DNA of 64,000 bases from Methylobacter sp. (GTDB taxonomy: Bacteria > Pseudomonadota > Gammaproteobacteria > Methylococcales > Methylomonadaceae), in assembly GCF_004322395.1 (NCBI RefSeq), contig NZ_SCTW01000008.1, positions 62,001 to 126,000 of the forward strand. Reading direction: 5' to 3'. Below the pieces are notes generated by a model. It was given only the letters and a program-made list of their open reading frames with translations, searched no databases and was not told where the DNA came from. A program made the position numbers and the translations under genes. Below, piece by piece: positions 19,678 to 27,012 of the stretch. Within the stretch, counting starts at the first letter, position 1, and each line of letters begins with the position of its first letter.

Positions 19678-19878
19678 TTATTCCTGAACGATTTGATTAT
19701 TTCGTATATCTAAGTTGTACATGGCTTTAAGCCCAGCATTGAAAATATTGCGGTACATGGTACTTGGTAGCAGGTTGTTTTCAGCAGCTTTTGCATCAAC
19801 AAAAGCCTTAACTTCAACACTGTGGCGCAAATTCATCACGATCTTTTTATTTCCTGCCGAGATTGATTCTATCTGCAT
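19678..19878 (-). CDS. Small DNA-binding-like protein (ribbon-helix-helix / antitoxin type?)
   Basis: This is a 66-residue protein with its start at 19878, chosen because AAGGA lies eight bases upstream. The text IVMNLRHSVEVKAFVDAKAA, then LLPSTMYRNIFNAGLKAM, has the strand-helix-helix rhythm of ribbon-helix-helix repressors and antitoxins. This is not a firm match. It is divergent from the Cro/CI-type regulator and shares with it the three direct repeats at 19897-19953. Confidence 0.45.
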   Translation of the reverse strand: MQIESISAGNKKIVMNLRHSVEVKAFVDAKAAENNLLPSTMYRNIFNAGLKAMYNLDIRNNQIVQE

Positions 19879-19896
19879 GGTGATTCCTTGTATAAT

Positions 19897-19953
19897 AAAA
19901 GAAAACTTATGAGTCAAAAGAAAACTTGTGAATCAAAAGAAACTTTATGAATA
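19897..19953. promoter_or_regulatory. Three tandem 19-bp direct repeats (operator-like iterons)
   Basis: Exact-period copies start at 19897, 19916 and 19935. Copies 1 and 2 read AAAAGAAAACTTATGAGTC and AAAAGAAAACTTGTGAATC. Copy 3 is AAAAGAAACTTTATGAATA. They fill the whole space between the divergent small gene and the regulator. The third contains the regulator's start codon, so a protein bound there could block translation initiation and transcription of the regulator. Confidence 0.7.
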
Positions 19954-20390
19954 CAATAACACGTAAAATAGGGAGATCAAAAAATAAAACTCCTGAAATT
20001 ACGAGACTTCTTCTGGTTATGGATGCACTTGGTTTAAAAGCCGCTGATATTGCAAGTAAAACAAAAATATCAGAACGGACAATTACTAATTTTATTTGGA
20101 ACGATACGCCGATTGGTGCGCAGTTATTGCGAGAGTTACACGTCAAATATGGAGTTTCAATCGACTGGCTGTTGTCAGGATCGGGATCAATGCTGTTGAG
20201 CCAAACGAGTGAACCCCTCGGCGCTTATGATGTCACGCCCAGCAGTGACCTTCGTGTCCAACGCATGTGCGCGCTTGTCCAAGAACTCATGAGTTCGGCC
20301 TCGCCTGACGAGCAGGCATTGCTGGAGACGCACTTCAAATTCTCCATGCGTCAATATCAGCAAATGTTATCGACGATAAATCTTGAATAG
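19947..20390 (+). CDS. XRE/CI-type helix-turn-helix regulator
   Basis: This 147-residue protein has a helix-turn-helix in residues 20-75 (MDALGLKAADIASKTKISER, then YGVSIDWLLSGSG). The ending after the domain, VSIDWLLSGSGSM, is the usual linker of phage CI and XRE repressors. The C-terminal half is helical and has no peptidase motif. It probably binds the 19-bp repeats overlapping its own start and represses the divergent gene and itself. Confidence 0.7.
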   Translation: MNTITRKIGRSKNKTPEITRLLLVMDALGLKAADIASKTKISERTITNFIWNDTPIGAQLLRELHVKYGVSIDWLLSGSGSMLLSQTSEPLGAYDVTPSSDLRVQRMCALVQELMSSASPDEQALLETHFKFSMRQYQQMLSTINLE

Positions 20391-20400
20391 TGGACTGTTC

Positions 20401-20605
20401 CGCCGACAAAGTTTCAATGCCGAAATCTTTAAGCGCTGATCGATGATTTCCAGATTGCGTGCGTTTTGCTATCAGCCAAAAATCCAGTTAAATCGTAACC
20501 TTCGGTATATTCGATACTCTCCAGTACCGCAGCAATGAAGATAAACCGATGACTATATCGACCTTGCGGCCCAATGCGGTCGACATGCTAATCCGCGTCT
20601 CGTAG
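20401..20605 (-). pseudogene. Fused remnant of an MntA/HepT-type toxin-antitoxin pair
   Basis: Reading the minus strand, ALGRKVDIVIG matches the end of MntA-type nucleotidyltransferases (usual form LGRKVDLV). IEYTEGYDLTGFLADSKT then matches HepT (IERYT.GLD.EAFLADRKT). After a frame change, RNLEIIDQR matches the HepT motif RNLEIIGEA. Deletions appear to have joined the two genes and removed the rest. No intact frame remains. Confidence 0.5.
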
Positions 20606-20610
20606 ACAAA

Positions 20611-21765
20611 TCAGAATTTGCCTGCAATCTGCGCCTTAAGTTCTACAGCGGCCATCGCATAGCCGCCATCGTTGCCGTCGACGAAGTGCACGTGTCCCCC
20701 GTCTTCAAGTCGCCGCAGAAAACAAGTCATTAGCGCGGTGGGTGAAGCATGCAACCCGAAGTAAATCGTTCCGGCTGCACGCTCGCGTTCGAGTAAAGCG
20801 CGTATAGCCGTTTGCATCTCAGGTGAACAGTCAATGACCATACGTAGTGTTTCATCAAATTTCCTGAAATCGGAATGAGCCGGCAACGAATCGATATATC
20901 TGGAGGTATCGGTATTCGCAAACTTGAATTTCAGTATACAAAGGATACGTACCAGAATCATTTCAGCAGCGATTTTGCAAATGGCGAGAAAAAAATGATG
21001 TTGGCCTTGAATACGCGCCTCAGCCCGTGCCGCACGCCAGATGCGTTCGGCACTAAGCTGGCGTATCTTGATCGGATTGGCCTCGGGCGCTTCGAGATCG
21101 ACTATCGTCTCAATCTCGGCAAGCAGCCGATGAAGCGTTGCCAGTGCCTGTTCGCCCTTCTCGCACGGACGCACGAGAATCGACAGCATAGCGCCGCGTG
21201 CGCTCTTTAGCGGCGCCCAGCGGCATGAAAGCCCTTTGATTGCATCGGTCTCATCGTGGTGCGCATGCTCGGCGATAACGCCGCGCCCGGACTTGACCCA
21301 CTTTTCTGCAGATGAGAGTCCTTCGCCGCTAAAAAAGGCGATTGAAGGTCCCCCTGGCAAAAGAAATCGGGCAACGCTGATCGGAGTCCCTGCCGCAATG
21401 AATTCGCTATGCTCAATCAATCCAGTGACAAGCTTGAGCCCGAACGCCTCGTTGGCATGGGCGCGAGCAGCGCTGAGCACGCGCTCAATCTCGGCTCGTC
21501 GTTCACATGGCACCAATGCAGTGGCGCCATCGCCACCGAACACAAACGGAAAATCGGTAGTACCCAAAACATTGGCTAATGCGACTATGGTCGTCGCGCC
21601 CGCCATATTGACACATTTGTAATGACCGGCCTTGATGGCGTCAGTCGAACCGCGCACATCGGTGATTACCACTAGCCAATCGCTGGGGGCTTGCCGATAA
21701 AGCTCAGGACATGTGAAATCAATAAAATCGGTGAAAGGTTTCAGTTCGGTGTAGAAGTTAAGCAT
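20611..21765 (-). CDS. DUF3095 protein (nucleotide-cyclase-like fold)
   Basis: This 384-residue protein fits the DUF3095 family. VVITDVRGSTDAIKAGHYK (32-50) and FVFGGDGATALVP (75-87) resemble the two metal-binding regions of class III nucleotide cyclases, with D36 and the GGDG turn at 77-80. The second half is family-specific. Activity and product are unknown. The gene is richer in G+C than its neighbours and stands in the island, so horizontal gain is plausible. It has no close partner: the MntA/HepT remnant follows its 3' end. Confidence 0.65.
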   Translation of the reverse strand: MLNFYTELKPFTDFIDFTCPELYRQAPSDWLVVITDVRGSTDAIKAGHYKCVNMAGATTIVALANVLGTTDFPFVFGGDGATALVPCERRAEIERVLSAARAHANEAFGLKLVTGLIEHSEFIAAGTPISVARFLLPGGPSIAFFSGEGLSSAEKWVKSGRGVIAEHAHHDETDAIKGLSCRWAPLKSARGAMLSILVRPCEKGEQALATLHRLLAEIETIVDLEAPEANPIKIRQLSAERIWRAARAEARIQGQHHFFLAICKIAAEMILVRILCILKFKFANTDTSRYIDSLPAHSDFRKFDETLRMVIDCSPEMQTAIRALLERERAAGTIYFGLHASPTALMTCFLRRLEDGGHVHFVDGNDGGYAMAAVELKAQIAGKF

Positions 21766-21788
21766 AGATATAACAGTCGTGTAGGTTG

Positions 21789-21976
21789 GACACCAACAGT
21801 AGGCGCTTTAGGCGACAGCTTTTCGTTGCCCGACATTTTAGGATGCGGCAGCGAGCGGTGGAAAAAACCAAAATCCCGCCGTATTAAAGCCACCGCCGGA
21901 CGGAGCATATTACTCTGTCCGAAATATTTTGCTTTGGTTAAGTGTAGACGCTTAGCTCGGGCATCGCAAAAACATT
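21789..21976. repeat. Dispersed repeats: CAACAGTAGGCGCTTTAGGCG box and a ~80-bp hairpin repeat
   Basis: The 21-nt box at about 21790-21812 recurs within the element at 24130-24153. The hairpin repeat at 21897-21976 begins CGGACGGAGCATATTACTC and recurs at 23955-24036. It opens with a stem GGACGGAG/CTCTGTCC. No gene is present in this stretch. Confidence 0.65.
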
Positions 21977-22005
21977 AAGCAAGCCCATCGTTCGCGGTAA
22001 AGGTC

Positions 22006-22368
22006 TTACTTTGGCTGATTATAGCGATAATAATTCCAGTTGCTTTGCTCTTGCCCTTCCCATCTGTTAAAAGGCGCAACGGTACTTTCCTTCTGGGAAT
22101 TAGGTGCAACACCCACATACTGACCATCCACGTAAGCATTCCCATTTATTTCAACCACTACTGAGTGAGTGCCCCATCGCCCAGCGCCCGTGGAGCTTCC
22201 GTTGGCTTTTGCAGCCCTTAAAGCACGAATACAGGATTCAAGCGTATCATTTGATAACTGCGTCCAAACATTATTTATTTCCGTATAACATGGGTCGGCA
22301 TTTGCCGGTACAGTCAACAATTCCAATATCGAAAAGCAGGCAATCTGAACAAGGGATAGTTTCTTCAT
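22006..22368 (-). CDS. Hypothetical secreted protein
   Basis: This 120-residue protein has a signal peptide (about 1-24, cleavage after ANA) and a short mature domain with two cysteines (DPCYTEI and ESCIRALRAA), probably disulfide-linked. The C-terminus, RWEGQEQSNWNYYRYNQPK, is rich in aromatic residues and Asn/Gln. It is not a family I recognise. It stands alone in the island. Confidence 0.55.
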   Translation of the reverse strand: MKKLSLVQIACFSILELLTVPANADPCYTEINNVWTQLSNDTLESCIRALRAAKANGSSTGAGRWGTHSVVVEINGNAYVDGQYVGVAPNSQKESTVAPFNRWEGQEQSNWNYYRYNQPK

Positions 22369-22900
22369 TGCGTATACTCCTAAGTGTTGAGAAGCCTAAC
22401 GATCTGCTTAGAAGACAGCCACCTGAAATTTAAACAATATAGCGGCTTATGGCGGCGGTTCGCATTGAGCTGATACGGGCAATGTTCTTGTAGTTATTAA
22501 GGACTAGGGAATAGCTTTTGCAAGCATACCAACCTCCCCATTAGAATCGAGCATAAAAAAATGCCGTTGAGTGGATTTTAGAGTTGTTATTAATTATGAC
22601 AATAGGTACAAAAACCTAAAAACGTTGATATGTTGAAAGCGGCAGAAAGCGTAATCCTAAGTTCCGCAAACTTCGTCCAGGCTACTATCTATTATTTTGG
22701 TTGTTCCATTATTGTTTTACATAGTTCCCACGCTCCAGCCGTTGCGAAATACCGCCAGCAGAAAACGCCTCGACCCGCGCAAAGTTCCGGGACGCTGGAG
22801 CGTCTACTACTGCATTCCCGCGCCGGAGCGTGGGAACTATAAAACCCCGTCAAGGATTTGAGGTATATTGCGATTGCCGGTTTAACCCTATCCTACTTGC
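22369..22900. other. Gap without genes, containing a palindromic repeat
   Basis: Nothing coding is supported. A 70-codon frame over 22630-22842 runs through the inverted repeat at 22722-22839 and is not credible as a gene. The stretch 22540-22640 is AT-rich without clear signals. Confidence 0.5.
22722..22839. repeat. 118-bp inverted-repeat element (TAGTTCCCACGCTCC ends)
   Basis: Perfect 15-bp terminal inverted repeats TAGTTCCCACGCTCC (22722-22736) and GGAGCGTGGGAACTA (22825-22839) enclose 88 bp with an internal palindrome GACGCTGGAGCGTC. The ends resemble those of the larger element at 27013-27270 (TAGTTCCCAAGCTC), which suggests one repeat family. Confidence 0.7.
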
Positions 22901-23242
22901 TCATGACATTTCGGAAACATGCTTGAACGCAAAGAAAATAACAACTGCCGGCGCAAGCAGTGCCATTGCACTCCATAATCCCATCGTGAGAAAAACAATC
23001 TGGTTAAGCGCTACAAGACCTATGTAGGCATAAACAGCCCATTTTCTCATCATCCACAACCCGAGCATACAGACGAGTCCTATGAGGGATGAAAGGCCTA
23101 TGTATAATTGATAGCCAAAACCGATTTGCTGCGCTAACGGTGAAAAAATCAAAGGCACTGCCATTAGCGCGCCAATAAGTCCAATTGCGCAGATGACTGT
23201 TATTGAGGTCGGGCGTTCGGTTGTGTCTGTTGTTTCATTCAT
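22901..23242 (-). CDS. Small membrane protein of unknown function
   Basis: This 113-residue protein has four hydrophobic segments (about 14-34, 42-62, 66-82 and 86-105) and short loops, ending FFAFKHVSEMS. The start at 23242 follows an AAGGAAACC ribosome binding site. It resembles many small unannotated four-helix membrane proteins. No partner gene is adjacent. Confidence 0.6.
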   Translation of the reverse strand: MNETTDTTERPTSITVICAIGLIGALMAVPLIFSPLAQQIGFGYQLYIGLSSLIGLVCMLGLWMMRKWAVYAYIGLVALNQIVFLTMGLWSAMALLAPAVVIFFAFKHVSEMS

Positions 23243-23588
23243 GACGTGGGTTTCCTTTTTTGTTGATACCTGACAATCCTATTCAGCATGCGCCCATGCG
23301 CATAAGGAATAGCGAGGCATTGGCTGCGGAAGTAACTGCTAGTCATAAATTTCGATAATAAATGCGATTGGGTCTGTCTAATACATTTTTACTCGATTAT
23401 GGCGGGAGTAATCCACTCTCGTCAATCGTAAAAAATCATTGAAAAACCAGGAAGCCGGACAGAAAAGTTTTGGAGAATATTGGGTCACAGCAGAGAATAT
23501 TGTTCATATTTGGCTTCAATCTTAGCGAATAGGGTAAGTTGAAGAATGAAACACAACCAGTCTACAGGTAATCTGCCTTACAGCGTTA
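23243..23588. other. Gap with no recognised features
   Basis: I see no credible reading frame, terminator or repeat here apart from a short self-complementary gcatgcgcccatgcgc near 23286-23301. The promoter of the small membrane protein gene must lie at its left edge. Confidence 0.4.
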
Positions 23589-23861
23589 TTATGCTCGAAT
23601 TGGTTGCAACCATTCGATAACTTTTCCAGTGGCACGTTCATACAAAGTTTCCGGTGATATATCGAACCCGCAATCCCAAGCTAAAGTAGGCCAATCATCG
23701 AGTTTAAATGCTTTGAAACATTCAATATCGCGTAGCGGTGCAGCAACCTGATATTTAAAGATCATATCTTGCAAATCCACCTCGCCCGACTCGCCTGTGT
23801 TGAATTTCAACCAAAGACGATAACCATCCAGATAACGCGCAGTTTGCACATTCACAATCAT
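23589..23861 (-). CDS. DUF2442 protein
   Basis: This 90-residue protein has the DUF2442 pattern: LDGYRLWLKFNTGESGEVDL, then FKAFKLDDWPTLAWDCGFDI and SPETLYERA. Such proteins usually follow a DUF4160 gene, a pairing proposed to be toxin-antitoxin-like. Here only the last 24 codons of the DUF4160 gene survive, immediately upstream. The start at 23861 (MIVNVQTARY) matches the family and lies just after that fragment. Confidence 0.7.
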   Translation of the reverse strand: MIVNVQTARYLDGYRLWLKFNTGESGEVDLQDMIFKYQVAAPLRDIECFKAFKLDDWPTLAWDCGFDISPETLYERATGKVIEWLQPIRA

Positions 23862-23871
23862 TGTTGCCACC

Positions 23872-23946
23872 TTATACCAATGGTTTAATTTTATGGAAAT
23901 CTTTGTTTTCCCACATATCAAGTAACTCCGGTTTATTCAATTCTGC
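23872..23946 (-). pseudogene. C-terminal remnant of a DUF4160 gene
   Basis: The minus strand encodes AELNKPELLDMWENKDFHKI, then KPLV and a stop. This matches the usual end of DUF4160 proteins (WAEL...EL...W......KI.PL). The rest of the gene is missing. Its place is taken by the hairpin repeat at 23955-24036, which suggests truncation by repeat insertion or recombination. Its stop codon lies 10 bp before the DUF2442 start. Confidence 0.6.
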
Positions 23947-23954
23947 CCTGCACA

Positions 23955-24036
23955 GCCGGACGGGGCATGTTGCCCCGTCCGAAACGTTTTGCGTTGGTTA
24001 AATGTAACTTCTTTGCTCAGACATTTTAAAAACGTT
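23955..24036. repeat. Second copy of the ~80-bp hairpin repeat
   Basis: This copy aligns with 21897-21976 over its length (CGGACGGGGCATGTTGCCCC, then a TTTTGCGTTGGTTAA block and an AAAAACGTT end). The opening stem is GGACGGGG/CCCCGTCC here and GGACGGAG/CTCTGTCC in the other copy, so changes on one arm are matched on the other. Confidence 0.65.
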
Positions 24037-24056
24037 AGAGACGGGGTTACAAACCC

Positions 24057-24285
24057 ATATGCATCAAGCTAAGACATAAAACTATGAAGAACATGAAGTT
24101 CATGAACGACTTGGATGTAGGAGGTAGAGCACCAACAGTAGGCGCTTTAGGCGGCGTATGGAGCGGTTTCCGAAAAAAAACGAGGGTAAAACTTCGTGTC
24201 CTTCATGTTCTTCATGGTTTATTAATCACAAACTTACACCTTACTGATTGGTTATACTGACTTTTTTGCTTAGCTTGATGCATAT
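24057..24285. mobile_element. 229-bp MITE-like element with 17-bp terminal inverted repeats
   Basis: Perfect terminal inverted repeats ATATGCATCAAGCTAAG (24057-24073) and CTTAGCTTGATGCATAT (24269-24285) bound the element. The 12-mer GGTTACAAACCC occurs in direct orientation at both sides (24045-24056 and 24287-24298), like a target duplication. Inside are a second inverted pair (ATGAAGAACATGAAG near 24083 and CTTCATGTTCTTCAT near 24204) and the GGTAGAGCA core shared with 982-1090. It has no coding capacity, so any transposase would act in trans. Confidence 0.65.
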
Positions 24286-24311
24286 AGGTTACAAACCCCA
24301 TCCCGCTTGGA

Positions 24312-24899
24312 TTAGTTTGTTTCAGACTCAAACTCAAACTCAGAATTGAGATTAACTTCTGTATTTTCTTCTATGGTTTGTTTTTGGCTGACTTTAGTCG
24401 CTCTAGCCTCATCTCTATAAAACACTCGTTCTCCAGATGCAATTTTAGATGTCAAAGGTGCGTACCAACAACCTTGGCCCGACATCCTCGTACCATCGCC
24501 ATCTATTTGAAGAAGAAAGGTAACAATTCCAATACGAGTTGTATCGGTATGTTTCAGCCTTAAAGAAACAAATCGCTCAGATACCTCACCAATTACATCG
24601 AACGTTCTTATGTCGTCCAAATGTAAACCGTGTCTTTCAGACTCGTGAAAATCATTTTTCATTAAATGCACAGTAGCTTTCCCGCTCAACTTTTCACAAG
24701 ATTGTTTGATCTCTAAAAGCATTTTCTGTCCATTTACAGCTGAATGCCAGCTACCACTCAAATTCAGCCCCTTAAACATAATCTGTCTATACCAAGGTAC
24801 AAAACTATTCATAAAAATGCTTTTAAAAATAAGTAAGACGGATGCAGTAATTAAACCTGTTACTACCCCGATGACAATATTCCAAGTAATTGCTTCCAA
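24312..24899 (-). CDS. Membrane-anchored beta-rich protein (Cap15-like architecture?)
   Basis: This 195-residue protein has one N-terminal transmembrane helix (about 5-27) and then a beta-rich domain (about 45-165) with spaced G/W patterns: LSGSWHS, EIKQSCEKLSGKATV, DVIGEVSERFVSLRL and MSGQGCWYAPL. The tail is acidic and low in complexity (ENTEVNLNSEFEFESET). A membrane anchor followed by a small beta-barrel is the layout of Cap15-type CBASS effectors. I cannot confirm homology, and no CD-NTase gene is adjacent. It may simply be an orphan membrane protein of unknown role. Confidence 0.5.
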   Translation of the reverse strand: MEAITWNIVIGVVTGLITASVLLIFKSIFMNSFVPWYRQIMFKGLNLSGSWHSAVNGQKMLLEIKQSCEKLSGKATVHLMKNDFHESERHGLHLDDIRTFDVIGEVSERFVSLRLKHTDTTRIGIVTFLLQIDGDGTRMSGQGCWYAPLTSKIASGERVFYRDEARATKVSQKQTIEENTEVNLNSEFEFESETN

Positions 24900-25005
24900 T
24901 GAATCTCTCCTTTAGTGCTTAATGCTAATTATAATCAGACACACAAATTAGACGCGTGTTGCCTGTAGTAGAGTAATGCAGGGGCAATTGCCGAGAAGCA
25001 AATAT

Positions 25006-26970
25006 CTATTCCTGCATACCCATCATTGCCAAATACTCCTCCTCACTAATCACCTTTACTCCCTTTTCCGTGGCAGCAGCGATTTTGGCAGCACCCACAT
25101 CGGAACCGGTAACCAGAAAATCGGTCTTCCCGGTGACTGATGCGCCCACTTTTGCACCCAAGCGTTTAGCTTCCTTACTCATGTCATCACGTTTGCCATG
25201 AACCATGGTGCCGGTAAAAACGATAGTTTTGCCGAAAATCGGGCTAATGTTTTGCTGCTGTTCAGAAATCAACGGCGTTGGGATTAAATTAAAACCCAAC
25301 TGATAGATTTGCATAAAATCGGTTTTTATTTTTGCCAGACACTCAACCACGGCGGCGCTGGTTTTATCGGCAAAGCCTTCGATATTCATCACGTCTTCAA
25401 CGGTCAGGTTGAAGATGTCCAGCAAACGATGATGTTGCAGCAGGCGCTCGCAATTGCCTAGGCCCATCCGGTAGATACCGAAAGCGCCTAAGAATCGCCA
25501 GTCTTCTATGGCTTCGGTTCTGCTGCGGTGCAATTGATCCAACAGGTTTTGCGAGGTTTTGTCGCCAAAGCCCATGGCCTGCAATTGCTCTATGCTCAGC
25601 TGGTAAACGGCAGAAATCGAGTTGACGCCGAAAGCATGAAGTTTTTCTACTGTCTTTAATCCGAAACCGTCGACATTCGCCAAGGTTCTGAAAAAATGCT
25701 CGATGGTGTTTTCAATTTGTGCGGAACATTTTGTGGTGTTTAAGCAATAAAGGTAATCGCTGTCCCAAACCAGCTCACTGCCGCAACTGGGACAATGTTC
25801 GGGAATCTGCGGCTCTTTCGGAATAATGACCCGCTCGATCTTAGGTATGACCAAGCCTGAGCGTGTTAATTCAATTAACGTGCCGGCACCGATGCCCAGC
25901 TTTTTGACCATGCCGTAGTGATGAGCGGTCGCCCTGGAAATCATCGCACCGCTGAGTTTGGTCGGCGTAAGCTCGGCAACCGGATTGACCCGTCCGGAAC
26001 GGGAGGTTTGCGGGGTAACTTTCAATACTACAACTTCGGCGGTTTCTACATTGTTTTTGTAGGCAATCTGCCAGCGGTGATGGTGCCGCGTTGCACCCAA
26101 ATGCTGTTTTATGCGGTCATTACCCACCAGTTCAAAAACGACGCCGTCTACATCGTAATCGACCAGTTTGTAGACGGTTTCGATAACGTGGTCGAAATCG
26201 GTCAGCACTTCAACGGCAGTGCCTTGCCACGCAGGCAATTGGGAGAATGGATAAAAAACCGCCGCATGATTTTGTATGGCTTCTAAAGCGTGCTGTTCCA
26301 GCTCTTTTTCTTTAATAATGCTGGCCTGAAAATTTCGAGAGTTTTCGAAATATTCAGCCAGATAAGTGTTGAAATAAGTCTGGCTGACTACGATTTCACC
26401 TGCGCCCTGCCCCCGCTTGCCATTGCCGCCAACTATCAAACCGCGCTCGAAAACCCGGCTAATATCGGTGCCTTTGCGGCCATCTCCGCGTGTATACAGT
26501 ATTTTTCCGTCATCGTATGCCGCATAGCCGTCCAGCTTGGGCGTGGCCCGGATTATCAATGTGGAAAAATCCACGTCACATTCATTGGCGGCTTTTTCCA
26601 GCCTGGACAGCCATTTTTCAATACTGCTCCGTGTATAAGCTTTTTCTGTTGACAGCATAGGCTCCGGCAACGCGACGGTTTTGCCGACCGCGATAACTTC
26701 CGGTTCGACGGTTTCTAAATAAGGGTGATGAGGGTGACGCTTTTGCAGTTCAGCCAGGAAAATAAAGTCATATTCCGCATCGGAAATAAGCGGCTCGCCG
26801 CTACGATACAGGGCATTGCATATTTGCAAAAACTCAAGCAGCTGCTCGTCGCTTAGCTGCTGGGGGTTAGCCTGTGTTGCGATTTGAGCGATAAGCTCTG
26901 GGGATAAGTGGATCGGTTCAAGGTCGGCTTCTTTAAGAAGCTCTAATTGCGTATTGCTGAGGGATGGCAT
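25006..26970 (-). CDS. ligA: NAD-dependent DNA ligase (LigA), divergent
   Basis: This 654-residue protein has the LigA order: Ia domain (YRSGEPLISDAEYD, about 55-68), adenylation domain with nucleophile K145 in PKLDGYA and the RGDG motif, OB fold, four-cysteine zinc site (CPSCG...CLNTTKCSAQ), helix-hairpin-helix repeats and a C-terminal BRCT domain (about 578-654). It seals nicks in replication and repair. Several motifs depart from textbook LigA: MLSTEKAY for MLSLDNAF, and RGDGRKGTDI after the lysine motif. It lies third in the smc-zipA-ligA order normal for gammaproteobacteria, after a 370-bp repeat-filled gap. Confidence 0.85.
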   Translation of the reverse strand: MPSLSNTQLELLKEADLEPIHLSPELIAQIATQANPQQLSDEQLLEFLQICNALYRSGEPLISDAEYDFIFLAELQKRHPHHPYLETVEPEVIAVGKTVALPEPMLSTEKAYTRSSIEKWLSRLEKAANECDVDFSTLIIRATPKLDGYAAYDDGKILYTRGDGRKGTDISRVFERGLIVGGNGKRGQGAGEIVVSQTYFNTYLAEYFENSRNFQASIIKEKELEQHALEAIQNHAAVFYPFSQLPAWQGTAVEVLTDFDHVIETVYKLVDYDVDGVVFELVGNDRIKQHLGATRHHHRWQIAYKNNVETAEVVVLKVTPQTSRSGRVNPVAELTPTKLSGAMISRATAHHYGMVKKLGIGAGTLIELTRSGLVIPKIERVIIPKEPQIPEHCPSCGSELVWDSDYLYCLNTTKCSAQIENTIEHFFRTLANVDGFGLKTVEKLHAFGVNSISAVYQLSIEQLQAMGFGDKTSQNLLDQLHRSRTEAIEDWRFLGAFGIYRMGLGNCERLLQHHRLLDIFNLTVEDVMNIEGFADKTSAAVVECLAKIKTDFMQIYQLGFNLIPTPLISEQQQNISPIFGKTIVFTGTMVHGKRDDMSKEAKRLGAKVGASVTGKTDFLVTGSDVGAAKIAAATEKGVKVISEEEYLAMMGMQE

Positions 26971-27012
26971 CGTAAGTAATCTAAACAGAAATTAAGGACT
27001 GCGCTGGATGCG

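Noticed and set aside
22630-22842. 70-codon frame
   Set aside because: It runs through a 118-bp inverted repeat, which explains the open frame.
18450-25000. Prophage or integrative element
   Set aside because: A Cro/CI-type regulator is present, but no integrase, structural, replication or lysis gene and no attachment-site duplication was seen.
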